A DNA stretch of 64,000 nt from Lachnospiraceae bacterium NK4A144 (lineage in GTDB: Bacteria; Bacillota; Clostridia; Lachnospirales; Lachnospiraceae). The DNA lies in NCBI GenBank assembly GCA_000424365.1, contig AUJT01000001.1:372001-436000 (forward strand). Direction: 5' to 3'. The position numbers and the translations under genes were made by a program. Positions 6,441 through 15,420 of this stretch are shown here, one piece after another. The stretch's first letter is position 1, and the number at the start of each line of letters is the position of its first letter. A model generated the notes under the pieces. The model was not told where the DNA came from. It ran no database searches and saw only the letters and a program-made list of their open reading frames with translations.

Positions 6441-9137
6441 ATGAAAAGTCTTTGTGTTTTGGAATTTTATACTCCTTCCGATGAAGTACGAGGGAAAACA
6501 CGCAGATACCTTTATGAAATACGCCCAAATGTTTTTGTTGGCCGTATCTCTACAAGTGTCCGAGATACTTTATGGAGAGAAATTGAAAACTGTAACACAA
6601 AAGCAACCTTGATTTACACAAGTGCTACAGAACAGGGATTTTCTGTAAAAACTTCTGGAGAAACTAACAAATTTACGGATTTTGATGGTGTATTAATGCC
6701 TTCAGTGAAAAAATCTATTCTTTCTTTATCTAGCCTATATGCGAAACCTCAGAAAAAACTTGTTGATCACTTGACGGATGTTGGTGTTATAGCTGAAGCT
6801 CTTATGAAAAAAGGGAGGGCAAACCACATAATGCGTGTTTTATCTGAGAGATTTGAGATAGATCAGGATAAACTTATATCATCAATAAGTTTTTTATGCG
6901 CCCTTCATGACATAGGGAAGGCGCATCCCGGATTCCAAAAAGCTTTAGCCGAAAAGTCTGAGCTTATTGGTGATACTTTGGATAAGATGATGGATTCCGG
7001 GATGATTCTTTCTGAAGATGAGACTATTAGACATGAACGATATTCTAAAGAGATCGTTAAAGAGCATCTGTCACATCATGAAGGATGTTCCGAGGAAATA
7101 TCGGAGCTATTCTCCTGTATCCTTTTATTTCATCACCAAAATAAAGGCTCTGGAATCATAGATTCTATGAATGAAATTGGCATAGATCAGAAGCGGCTAA
7201 TCGAATGGCACCATGTTCAGCAAGAGATAATATCTATCATCGCAAAGAAATGGATATTTTACCCCGAGGTCGGAAGAATCAGCGGTAACATCGGTATTAA
7301 CGGGGCGTTATATATCTTTCTTTCAATTCTTGTAACTTCCGACTGGATCGCTTCAAGCAAAGAATGGAACGACTGCCTTAAGGAAAATGATAATGATCCG
7401 GTTAAGAGCGCAGAACAGTTCATTTGCAAGAATCTTCTTGACTACGTCCCAATAGGAGAGCAATTCAAGGGAATAAAATGGGAAGATGTTTTTGATTTTC
7501 CCATGAATGAACTACAAAAGACTCTTTCGACAATGGATATCCATGATTCAGATCTATTGCTCTTGGAATATCCCTGTGGATACGGAAAAACAGCATCCGC
7601 TTTATTAGCAATGTCTAAATTTTGGAAAAACTCAGGTGGCTGTATCTTTGTAACGCCTACTATGATCACAGCTAAAGCTATGCGAGATGAAGTAAAGGGA
7701 ATCGCAGAGAGAGCAGGCCTTGAAATAGAAATACCGGAATTTGACAGCAGCGTCATGTGGAATGAGGAAAAAGAAGGTATTATTCCTGGAGACCTTTGGG
7801 TAAACAGGTCCAGACATCAGATGCTCTACCCATTTGCAGTAGGCACTGTCGATCAGGTTCTTAAATGTATTCTCCATTACCGTTATTCCTGCATCGGTAC
7901 ACTAGGACTTTCTGATAAAGTCGTAATAATTGATGAAGTTCATGCATATGATGCTTATATGATAGAAGAGATAAAAAGCCTTATCAGATGGTGCAGATTC
8001 TTCAAAATCCCGGTGATATTGCTATCTGCAACATTGCCTACGGAAACAAAAAAGGAACTATTCAAGGCAGCGGGCATGAAATCCGGTCAAGATATCAGTA
8101 ATGAATATCCTTTAATCTCTGTAATAAAGGATAAGCAACTGATACAAAAAGTTACTGTTTGCAATGGAAGAACATTCCCTGTAAAGACAACTACTGTAAA
8201 TGATCTTCAGGAATATATGTTCCAAGAGGCACTAACCCATAAAAAAGGAAGCCTTGCTCTGATAGCCCCGACTGTGGATGATGCATTTGAGTTATACGAC
8301 AGGGTAAAGGAAAATGTACATGATTGCGAAGTAATCCTCTATCACGGAAGAGATACTATCTCACATAAAAGACAAAAAATTAGTAAATTACTGCACCTGC
8401 TTGGAAAAGACAAAAGTAATCGACCAGATAAAGTAATCGTTATAGCGACATCTATAATTGAGCAGTCGTTAAACGTGGATTTCGACAGGATGGTAACTGC
8501 ACTGGCTCCAGTAGATCTGCTTATACAGAGGCTTGGACGAGTTTGGCGTTTTTCAGAAAATAGTACAGAAAAAAATCCTTTTGTTATCGTTGTGCCGGAA
8601 GAATATAAAGCTCTACTGAAAATTTATAGAGAAAAGGAACTCTTAGACAAGACAGTGGATGCTTTTCGGAATACAGATACCATCAACACAGTATCTGATG
8701 TCCGTAACCTAATCGATGAAGTGTATAATGGTTTCGAGAGCAGCAAAGACGAAAGTTCTCGATGCTACGCCGGATATAACTGCCTGAGCAATCCATTTAT
8801 GGACGAAAGTATCATAGTAAAAGGTGAGGATGATGCGTATCGACAGTTTGACAAAAAACTTCCACAGACTAGGGAGACGACGTATCCTACGGTTCAGATC
8901 GCAATTCTGGATCATGAACCTATGGAAACAATAGATTATGACGCTGTCTGCAAGATAATGCAGAACAATGTTATAAATGTTGCTGAATACAAGATAAATG
9001 ATTTTGCTCCATATGAAAATAAGATAAATCCTTTGAAAAATGTAAAGGTTTTTATCGGAGATAAGAATTTATCTATAACAGGCATTACCGGAGAACAGAT
9101 GACCTTAACAGAAGACGGACTGAGATTTAAGGTATGA
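6441..9137 (+). CDS. cas3: Cas2e-Cas3 fusion: adaptation subunit joined to HD nuclease-helicase
   Basis: The 898-residue protein has two parts. Residues 1 to about 90 are a complete Cas2e: a first strand MKSLCVLEFY with the acidic residue at 8, then RGKTRRYLYEIRPNVFVG, VRDTLW near 40 and GFSVKTSGE near 66, matching E. coli Cas2 in order and spacing. The rest is Cas3. It has an HD nuclease with His110, His156-Asp157 (CALHDIGKAHPGF) and His231-His232. It also has an SF2 helicase with Walker A PCGYGKT (378-384), DEVH (498-501), SATLP (529-533) and QRLGRVWR (696-703). AAAGGG lies 6 bases before the ATG, so the fusion is translated from the Cas2 start. Cas2-Cas3 fusion is characteristic of type I-F; here every other subunit is I-E. 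It would tie spacer acquisition to target degradation. Confidence 0.93.
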   Translation: MKSLCVLEFYTPSDEVRGKTRRYLYEIRPNVFVGRISTSVRDTLWREIENCNTKATLIYTSATEQGFSVKTSGETNKFTDFDGVLMPSVKKSILSLSSLYAKPQKKLVDHLTDVGVIAEALMKKGRANHIMRVLSERFEIDQDKLISSISFLCALHDIGKAHPGFQKALAEKSELIGDTLDKMMDSGMILSEDETIRHERYSKEIVKEHLSHHEGCSEEISELFSCILLFHHQNKGSGIIDSMNEIGIDQKRLIEWHHVQQEIISIIAKKWIFYPEVGRISGNIGINGALYIFLSILVTSDWIASSKEWNDCLKENDNDPVKSAEQFICKNLLDYVPIGEQFKGIKWEDVFDFPMNELQKTLSTMDIHDSDLLLLEYPCGYGKTASALLAMSKFWKNSGGCIFVTPTMITAKAMRDEVKGIAERAGLEIEIPEFDSSVMWNEEKEGIIPGDLWVNRSRHQMLYPFAVGTVDQVLKCILHYRYSCIGTLGLSDKVVIIDEVHAYDAYMIEEIKSLIRWCRFFKIPVILLSATLPTETKKELFKAAGMKSGQDISNEYPLISVIKDKQLIQKVTVCNGRTFPVKTTTVNDLQEYMFQEALTHKKGSLALIAPTVDDAFELYDRVKENVHDCEVILYHGRDTISHKRQKISKLLHLLGKDKSNRPDKVIVIATSIIEQSLNVDFDRMVTALAPVDLLIQRLGRVWRFSENSTEKNPFVIVVPEEYKALLKIYREKELLDKTVDAFRNTDTINTVSDVRNLIDEVYNGFESSKDESSRCYAGYNCLSNPFMDESIIVKGEDDAYRQFDKKLPQTRETTYPTVQIAILDHEPMETIDYDAVCKIMQNNVINVAEYKINDFAPYENKINPLKNVKVFIGDKNLSITGITGEQMTLTEDGLRFKV

Positions 9138-9140
9138 GAA

Positions 9141-9203
9141 ATAATTTGTGAATTTTAAGAAAAAATATGTTTCAAAGTCTTGAGATCGGCATAAATACTG
9201 ACT
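9141..9203 (+). promoter_or_regulatory. CRISPR leader of array 2
   Basis: AT-rich segment directly after the cas2-3 stop. It is homologous to the leader of array 1 (shared ATAAATACTGACT-type end) and, more closely, to the leader inside the cas1 end (shared TTCAAAG and ATCG). It presumably carries the array promoter and the integration signals. Confidence 0.72.
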
Positions 9204-9663
9204 CTTTTCCCCGTGTATACGGGGGTTATCCCTGCGCGAACTGAAAGAGAAAGCACCAAACGAGACTTTTCCCCGTGTATACGGGGGTTATCCTACGTCG
9301 GGTCGCTCCTGGTCGGAACCAACAATCCTTTTCCCCGTGTATACGGGGGTTATCCTATATGATCTTGTCAATGAATCGACAGGTGAAACCTTTTCCCCGT
9401 GTATACGGGGGGTATCCCTGACGACGGTGGGCGCCGTCATGATCGGGGCGGCTTTTCCCCGTGTATACGGGGGTTATCCCGCGCCGTACTGGGAAAATAT
9501 CTCGCGGAAATGCTTTTCCCCGTGTATACGGGGGTTATCCCATCCCTGCATATCGTAAGAGCGGAACCATTCACTTTTCCCCGTGTATACGGGGGTTATC
9601 CTATCAGTGAACAGGCTATTGATGTTCAAAATGCCTTTTCCCCGTGTATACGGGGGCTCTAAA
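9204..9663 (+). CRISPR. CRISPR array 2, type I-E, 8 repeats and 7 spacers
   Basis: Repeats of 29 bases start at 9204, 9266, 9328, 9390, 9452, 9513, 9574 and 9635, with 32-33-base spacers. Stem, loop and handle equal those of array 1 (CCCCGT, GTAT, ACGGGG, GTTATCCT), but the first five bases are CTTTT rather than CTCAT. Repeat 4 carries the handle GGTATCCC. Repeats 1 and 5 end in CCC. The last repeat loses its handle (GCTCTAAA), marking the distal end. No spacer is obviously shared with array 1 by eye. Confidence 0.98.
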
Positions 9664-10310
9664 TAGAATTATAGATTGACAGAATCAGCTAACAGAAATA
9701 AAATATTTAAGGTTACAGGTCATTTTTCTAAAAACTGACCTGTAACATAATTCTGTTATCACTTATCATTTTATCTTTCATTTCTTTCTATTAAGTTTGT
9801 AAATATCACAGAGACATTGTTCAGCGAGAGCGTTATAAAATTATTCAAAAAAATGATCGTCTCTATTCCACGATTTACTCTTTGTTTTGTAATTTTCCCA
9901 TGATGCATTAATTGAAAATCGAACAGGAAGCGCTTCGGAAGGATAGGGATAAATATATTCGCATAATATAAATTATACGAATATATAGTACACGAATCAA
10001 AGAAGCGCGTGCTCAAATCATTTATTGGTTTACATAATCTATTTATGTAAACTGGTGCCATCAAATCGCAAAATTTCATAGAATAATCCATTTTCTGTAT
10101 TACCTTGTCAAGTTTTTCGATTAATTCAGTGTTGTGCTTTTGGATTTTCTATGATGCTGTCTTTGTACAATTTTCTTGATCATATTTACGATTTGTGGTT
10201 ACAAAGCAAAAATTTTATGCAAATTTATATGCATTGATTAATGAATAAAATAAAGTTAAAAACCGGATGCAAATTAATTCATCCGGTTCACAATCCGTTT
10301 TGGGACCAAG
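9664..10310. other. Intergenic region after array 2, no convincing gene
   Basis: About 650 AT-rich bases. It holds a perfect 11-bp inverted repeat GTTACAGGTCA / TGACCTGTAAC with a 13-base spacer at 9712-9746, without a clear T-run. It also holds one minus-strand open frame of 106 codons (9771-10091) with a weak AAGGT site and a sequence I do not recognise. That frame could be a decayed gene. Otherwise I see nothing supportable. Confidence 0.4.
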
Positions 10311-11117
10311 TTATACTCCTAAATCATTAAGTCTCTGTCTGGCGAGCTCCACACAACGCATCTTTCCGCCAAGTTTCTCAACGGTTTTGAAATAATACAC
10401 AGCATCCCATTTATTCTGCTTAATACTGGCGATTATGCCAAGTCTGAAAATACCTTCCACATAGCAGCTTCTTACAAGTGTTGGATAATAAATGTAGCTG
10501 TTAATGATATGCTCCGCATCATCGTATCTTTCCTCCAGCATCGCAAGCTCAGCTTCACCACGTCTAAGCTCGATTTCAGCATTTACCGTCCTGTTTTTAC
10601 TCGTCGTGAAAAGCTCATTCATTCTGTTCACATATTTCCTTAATTCATCTTTATTTCCGACGCTGAAGAAAAACAGTGCCAAAGCGCTTAAAATATCAAA
10701 ATTCTTTACCTTATACGGATTTATAGCCGCCAGTTCAGCAAGCTGCTTCCATGCATTCTGCGTATCACCAAGATAAAGAAATGCTCTGCCGAAAACTGCA
10801 CTACGGCGTTTCCTAAAAAAGTTTTTATTTAGCCCGTTTATGAGATATTTCTTTGTTTCGATATATTTTCCGGGATCACAGTCAAAGGTAAGGATCTGTC
10901 TTAACTTCGCACAGTTATTTCTCAAAAGTGCATAATAAAAAAACAAAACAAGAAATAAACAGACATAAGTAAGATACACATTACTAACACCAGATGCCGA
11001 TGTCAGGATGATTGCTACGCAGATAAAGAAAAATACTATTGCCAAAACCAATCTTGAGTGATTAAAATCCGCAGCACAGTCTTTTGCAGACAAATTTTTG
11101 TAAAAAACAGATTTCAT
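10311..11117 (-). CDS. Membrane protein with TPR-like C-terminal region, unknown function
   Basis: A 268-residue protein with two adjacent hydrophobic segments (about residues 24-41 and 46-66) forming a membrane hairpin. A soluble helical region follows with paired helices resembling tetratricopeptide repeats (FGRAFLYLGDTQNAWKQL near 109, ALALFFFSVGNKDELRKY near 145). Such proteins often scaffold complexes at the membrane, but no partner is evident. A GGGGAA site precedes the ATG. It stands alone, between the CRISPR locus and an Rpn-like gene on the other strand. No named family is recognised. Confidence 0.7.
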   Translation of the reverse strand: MKSVFYKNLSAKDCAADFNHSRLVLAIVFFFICVAIILTSASGVSNVYLTYVCLFLVLFFYYALLRNNCAKLRQILTFDCDPGKYIETKKYLINGLNKNFFRKRRSAVFGRAFLYLGDTQNAWKQLAELAAINPYKVKNFDILSALALFFFSVGNKDELRKYVNRMNELFTTSKNRTVNAEIELRRGEAELAMLEERYDDAEHIINSYIYYPTLVRSCYVEGIFRLGIIASIKQNKWDAVYYFKTVEKLGGKMRCVELARQRLNDLGV

Positions 11118-11521
11118 GATAATTCCCCAATCAACAAATATTTGAACATAATTTGATACATGCTCATATCAAATTATAATCAATTACTGTTGATTTTTAA
11201 TGAAGATATTCTTAATTTTACAAATTTCTGACTCAATTGCTGGTTCAGTCGGTCTGCACAACTTTTTTAACACTCTGTATTCGATTATTTTCAGTAATAC
11301 GATACATCTTTACATAATTACTCAAATAAATTTGAATACAAACGTTTTAATTATATAATCTACCCATTTTAATCGTGTTCCATCAGTCATTACAACCAAA
11401 TATCTTTAATTAATTGACATCATTTATCTCATACTGTATACTTCCCAAATGTTGTGCAACACATCTTGGCGAATCGCCATCAATTTCCCATCTATGTAAA
11501 TAATTGAAAGGAATTAAGCAA
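11118..11521. other. AT-rich divergent intergenic region
   Basis: Roughly 400 bases separate two divergently transcribed genes, so promoters for both must lie here. Base composition is strongly AT. I could not fix either promoter with confidence and saw no RNA gene, repeat or further coding sequence. Confidence 0.4.
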
Positions 11522-12427
11522 ATGATTTCTACAGATACATTCCACGTTTCTTTTGATGAAGCCAGAAAGAAACTCATGGAAATGAACCTTATAAATAATT
11601 TTCTCATGAACAGTGCTATGGAAGATCCAACTGACGCTAAAACCATTGCTCAAATTATATTATCTACTGTTCTTAATTCTACTTTCGAGATTCTCGAAGT
11701 TACCTCTGAAAAAGGTCTAACCGGCATAGATTCTATATACCATGGTATCCGTATGGATGCTCACTTAAAAGCACAAAAAAGGATAAAGGCAGCCTACGCC
11801 GACATATATGACCTAGAAATTGAAGACCGTGAAGCAGATAGACCTCTTATTCCCAAACGTACAAGGTATTACTCCGCGCTCAGCGATTCTAAGTGCCTAC
11901 CTTCCGGAAAAAGCTATGATGCTCTTCCGGATTATGTTTCTATAACGATATTGTCCTACGACCCATTTCTTCTTAACGACATGTATTATGAAGCTAGAAC
12001 TCATCTTGCAACACATCCAGATTATGACTATAGTGATGGTCGAATCAATATCTTTCTATATGCCGGCGGAAACCCTAATTTCACCGATTCAAATTATGGA
12101 AAAAAGGTTCAGGAATTGCTAAAATATATCGTATCAGGTAAGAAACCAGACACGTCGAATCCCGATATAGAGAAGCTTGAATCAATCGTATCCAGGATTA
12201 AAACAAAATCGGAGGTTACAAAAAAGCTTATGAAACAATGGGACAGAGAATTATCTATCAAACGAGAAGCAACTCTTGAAGAAAGCGAACGATCCGCTAT
12301 CAATTTGATTAAGTTTTGTCGCTCGCAAAATATTTCCGACGATATGATCAGAAACAATATTATGGAAAACTATAACTTTGACGAAGAAAAAATAGACTCT
12401 CTTTTCAAAGCATCCTTAGACCTATAA
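11522..12427 (+). CDS. Rpn-family PD-(D/E)XK nuclease-like protein (transposase-derived)
   Basis: A 301-residue protein matching the layout of the PD-(D/E)XK nuclease family transposases (Rpn/PDDEXK_2) common in Lachnospiraceae. It has GIRMDAHLKAQ (catalytic-type Asp, near residue 77), YDLEIEDRE (acidic pair, near 97), then PKRTRYYSALSD, a Tyr-Asp-Leu-containing turn, ITILSYDPF and RINIFLYAGG. A Lys/Glu-rich helical tail with the NLIKFCRSQNISDD-type end closes it. The usual E-x-Q of Rpn reads E-x-E here, which may alter activity. AAAGGA lies 8 bases before the chosen ATG; a TTG 18 bases upstream is rejected. It overlaps the 3' end of the next, convergent gene by 6 bases. Confidence 0.75.
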   Translation: MISTDTFHVSFDEARKKLMEMNLINNFLMNSAMEDPTDAKTIAQIILSTVLNSTFEILEVTSEKGLTGIDSIYHGIRMDAHLKAQKRIKAAYADIYDLEIEDREADRPLIPKRTRYYSALSDSKCLPSGKSYDALPDYVSITILSYDPFLLNDMYYEARTHLATHPDYDYSDGRINIFLYAGGNPNFTDSNYGKKVQELLKYIVSGKKPDTSNPDIEKLESIVSRIKTKSEVTKKLMKQWDRELSIKREATLEESERSAINLIKFCRSQNISDDMIRNNIMENYNFDEEKIDSLFKASLDL

Positions 12428-13843
12428 TATCGGCTTCCTTACAGACAAATATTTGTATGCGGCTATATGAACTGAGTTGTTTTTTGTACCTATGCTGATA
12501 TTATCTGTAATCTTCATAAGTATGATCCGATCAAGTCCATTTTCTTTATCTGCATCGTCCTCGGAATTCCAGAGCCATTTTTTATCTGAGTTTTTTCCGA
12601 GATTCTTAAAGCATGAATAAACACTGTACTTTATCTTATCTACAGCATTCATTTCCAGTTCATCACTTGATGATAATGCAGCAAGTTCATCAGCAACAAA
12701 ATTACTTACACTGATATTTTTAACAAGAATATGAACTTTGACCCTTTCCGCATTTCCCGAGATCCAGAAATCATATGCATAATCAGGGAACAACCTCCGG
12801 CTGAATGTGATCAGTTCTTCTATGATCAGTCTGAGCTTCATTGCATCATTCGTTGTAAGATCATAATACTCAGAAAAACGCTCTGATTTCTCAAAACAGT
12901 CCTTCAATCCCTTTTCTTCATCTGTGATCTCAACAATGTCCGTTCTTATTTTGACATTTCTTTTCCCGATATTGTTATTGTCCGGAATGTCCGGTGCTGT
13001 GATCATTTCCTTATTTGCATCCCTGTGTACTATATTTAAGTAATCATAAGGTATTTCGATATTGTTTTGCTTAAACTTTTCAACAACGGCGATTCTAACT
13101 TCACTACAAGCCAGGAAATTATCTGTATCATTCTTTGTCCAAATAGTGGTTTCCAGTTCATAGGCACTGCCACTAAACCCCATCAGATATACATCTCCGT
13201 ATCCATCGAGATCGTCATTCCGTGAATTATTCGGAAGTGTGTGCGGACAATTTTTTACCGCTTCACGAATAAGATGTATTGCAAGACGGATATCGCTTGA
13301 GTATGATATCTGAAATTTCAAAAAAGTGCCTCGGAGATCTCCGTGATTATAGCTGGTATTGAGTATGATCCGGTCATTAATCTCACTATTCGGGATAATG
13401 TAGCAGATATTATCCATTGTCTTCAGAACAACATGTCGACCGGTCATATCAGCTACCACACAGGGTTTATCAATATCAGCCATCAGCACTCTGTCTCCGA
13501 TATTAAACGGACGATAAATACTGATCATAATGCCGGCCAGCACGTCTTGAAAAATATCTTTTCCTATTATTCCAAGCACAGCCGTGATAACAACCGAACT
13601 TCCGAAAGCGACCCCATACAGTTTATCGAAACCCTTAAAGCCGGTAAATGCATAAATAATCGCAGTTATGATTATAAATCCGTTGAAAAGTCGCCTGAAA
13701 AACTGCAGATGTATCCTGTTTTTCCCATTATCGATCTTTTTGAAAACGTAATCGTTTATCCGGCATGCCAAAACTCCGGATATTACCGCGATCAGTACGT
13801 TCTTTACTAACGTACTACCTAAAAGAAATTCAACTACCCCCAT
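12422..13843 (-). CDS. MscS-type mechanosensitive channel fused to a GHKL ATPase-like domain
   Basis: The N-terminal ~280 residues are an MscS channel: three membrane helices, the pore-lining run VVITAVLGIIGKDIFQDVLAGI near residue 80 (here in pieces), then the beta domain with FNIGDRV near 113 and the mixed C-terminal domain. Residues ~330-473 are unlike any usual MscS tail. LRLIIEELITFSRR near 345 resembles the N-box of anti-sigma (RsbW-type) ATPases. The end (ILMKITDNISIGTKNN) aligns with the end of the separate ATPase-like protein at 40174-40806. The arrangement suggests a tension sensor wired to partner-switching signalling. Start follows a GGGGGG site. Confidence 0.85.
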   Translation of the reverse strand: MGVVEFLLGSTLVKNVLIAVISGVLACRINDYVFKKIDNGKNRIHLQFFRRLFNGFIIITAIIYAFTGFKGFDKLYGVAFGSSVVITAVLGIIGKDIFQDVLAGIMISIYRPFNIGDRVLMADIDKPCVVADMTGRHVVLKTMDNICYIIPNSEINDRIILNTSYNHGDLRGTFLKFQISYSSDIRLAIHLIREAVKNCPHTLPNNSRNDDLDGYGDVYLMGFSGSAYELETTIWTKNDTDNFLACSEVRIAVVEKFKQNNIEIPYDYLNIVHRDANKEMITAPDIPDNNNIGKRNVKIRTDIVEITDEEKGLKDCFEKSERFSEYYDLTTNDAMKLRLIIEELITFSRRLFPDYAYDFWISGNAERVKVHILVKNISVSNFVADELAALSSSDELEMNAVDKIKYSVYSCFKNLGKNSDKKWLWNSEDDADKENGLDRIILMKITDNISIGTKNNSVHIAAYKYLSVRKPIL

Positions 13844-13911
13844 TTTCCCCCCTGAAAATTCATTGAATCCGTACGCATCGCGTTCAATGCAATCGTTTCA
13901 CAACTACATTG

Positions 13912-14856
13912 CTATCTGGAAGCTCCTCCTCCGCCAAAGGAACCGCCGCCTCCGCTGTAACCGCCTCCGGATGAGCCTGAACTCCATGAACCGGATCCAC
14001 CGAAACCTCCTGATGAAGAGCCGCCGCGACCTGATCCATCCGGTAAAACGACCACGATAAATATAAACATCACCACAAACCCGATTAAGACAAGTATAGC
14101 ACCAAAAGCTGTTGCACACGCATCATATATTTGTTCTGCTACAGGCTTTTCATTTTTTATAAAATTCTTTTCAGGAAAAACTGCGTCTGCAAATGTCCCC
14201 TGTGTTATATCATCCTGCCCATCATGCCAGTCCGCATTAAAAGCCACTGTATCAGGTGCAGTCAGCCCATACTCCGAATATACTTTTTGCAGTACAGCTG
14301 TAAAAGTATTTCCGGCGCATTCATTCCATCTGCCGTTCTCCTTTGCATCAACCGCATGATCATCAAGTATCCGCCCTGCTAAACCATCAGGGATAGCTCC
14401 TTCCAAACCACGACCGATTTCAAGACGCACATGAGGATAGGTTTCATGCGTTTCTATTAAAAATAAGACACCATTATCAAGCTCTGCGTCGCCTATCCCC
14501 CATTTATTCGCAAGTTTATTGCTATAAGTTTCCAGATCATCTGCCTGTGTATTCGGTACGGTTACAACAACGATCTGAGCCTTTGTTTTGTGATACAGAG
14601 CAGCTGCTTCATTATAAATATACTGCTCAGTATATTCATTAAGGACTCCGCTGTAGTCTTCGACAAAGAAATAATTAGTAGGTTCCGGGTAATTGGTTAC
14701 CGCCAGTGTTTTATTATCAATATAAAAAAACACAGATAATATGATAAATGCGACGATGAATATTTTTACCCAGGTGCCGAACCCCGGCAGCTTATCCCAA
14801 ATTCGATCAGATAAGCTTTTCTTTCTTTTTCTGAAATCGTAATAATTTCTTCCCAT
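13912..14856 (-). CDS. TPM-domain membrane protein with Gly/Ser-rich tail (YgcG family)
   Basis: A 314-residue protein with a short basic N-terminus, a membrane helix near residues 31-47, an extracytoplasmic TPM domain (about 65-200; VVTVPNTQADDLETYSNKLANKWGIG cut around residue 95-120, then GRGLEGAIPD), a second membrane helix near 250-272, and a tail of Gly/Ser repeats. TPM proteins accompany LemA proteins in many bacteria; some bind metals or act in photosystem or envelope maintenance. Its start codon abuts the lemA stop, so the pair is an operon. The exact role is unknown. Confidence 0.85.
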   Translation of the reverse strand: MGRNYYDFRKRKKSLSDRIWDKLPGFGTWVKIFIVAFIILSVFFYIDNKTLAVTNYPEPTNYFFVEDYSGVLNEYTEQYIYNEAAALYHKTKAQIVVVTVPNTQADDLETYSNKLANKWGIGDAELDNGVLFLIETHETYPHVRLEIGRGLEGAIPDGLAGRILDDHAVDAKENGRWNECAGNTFTAVLQKVYSEYGLTAPDTVAFNADWHDGQDDITQGTFADAVFPEKNFIKNEKPVAEQIYDACATAFGAILVLIGFVVMFIFIVVVLPDGSGRGGSSSGGFGGSGSWSSGSSGGGYSGGGGSFGGGGASR

Positions 14857-15420
14857 TTAGAATTTCACCTCAGGTACTTCTTTTGCAGATTCCTTTGCCT
14901 CAAACAGATCTGACTTTTCAAAGCCGAACATATTGGCAAATATCGCTCCGGGAAAAGTGCGGATTGCCTTATTATAAGAAGTTACAGCTGCATTGTATTC
15001 TTCTCTTGCATAAGAAATACGATTCTCAGTTCCTGCGAGTTCATCCATGAGACTTACATATACTGTATCTGATTTTAATTCCGGATAGCTTTCTGCAATA
15101 GCTATGAGCTTACTAAGTGCACCAGATACTTCCTCATCTGCTTCTGATTTCTCTGCAACCGTATTTGCATTCATAAGCTTTTCACGGGCAGCGGTCACTT
15201 CACTGAAAACCTCATTTTCATGATCTGTATAACCTTTTACTGTGTTGATCAGATTAGGAATCAGATCTGACCGTCTCTGCAATTGTGTATCAATATTGGA
15301 ATACTGCTGCTCCACCGCTGCCTGTTTACTAACAAGCGAATTGTAACTACCGACAAAAAACAGTACACATATAGCTATAACACCTATAACCGCTAAGATT
15401 GATTTTGATCCGTTATTCAT
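14857..15420 (-). CDS. lemA: LemA family protein
   Basis: A 187-residue protein with an N-terminal membrane anchor (residues 7-24) and the classic LemA helix: YNSLVSKQAAVEQQYSNIDTQL, containing the RRSDLIPNLINTVKGY motif near residues 49-64. The C-terminal region has YNAAVTSYNKAIRTFPG and FGFEKSDLF, also standard. LemA proteins project a helical bundle outside the membrane and usually pair with a TPM protein, as here. Ribosome binding site AGAGGAG is strong. Biochemical function is not established for the family. Confidence 0.93.
   Translation of the reverse strand: MNNGSKSILAVIGVIAICVLFFVGSYNSLVSKQAAVEQQYSNIDTQLQRRSDLIPNLINTVKGYTDHENEVFSEVTAAREKLMNANTVAEKSEADEEVSGALSKLIAIAESYPELKSDTVYVSLMDELAGTENRISYAREEYNAAVTSYNKAIRTFPGAIFANMFGFEKSDLFEAKESAKEVPEVKF

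Noticed and set aside
9337-9662. Two overlapping open frames in array 2
   Set aside because: They consist of translated repeats (FPRVYGGYP, FSPCIRGL) with random spacer peptides between.
9771-10091. Minus-strand frame of 106 codons after array 2
   Set aside because: Weak ribosome binding site, unusual composition and no recognisable family; kept only as a note in the intergenic entry.
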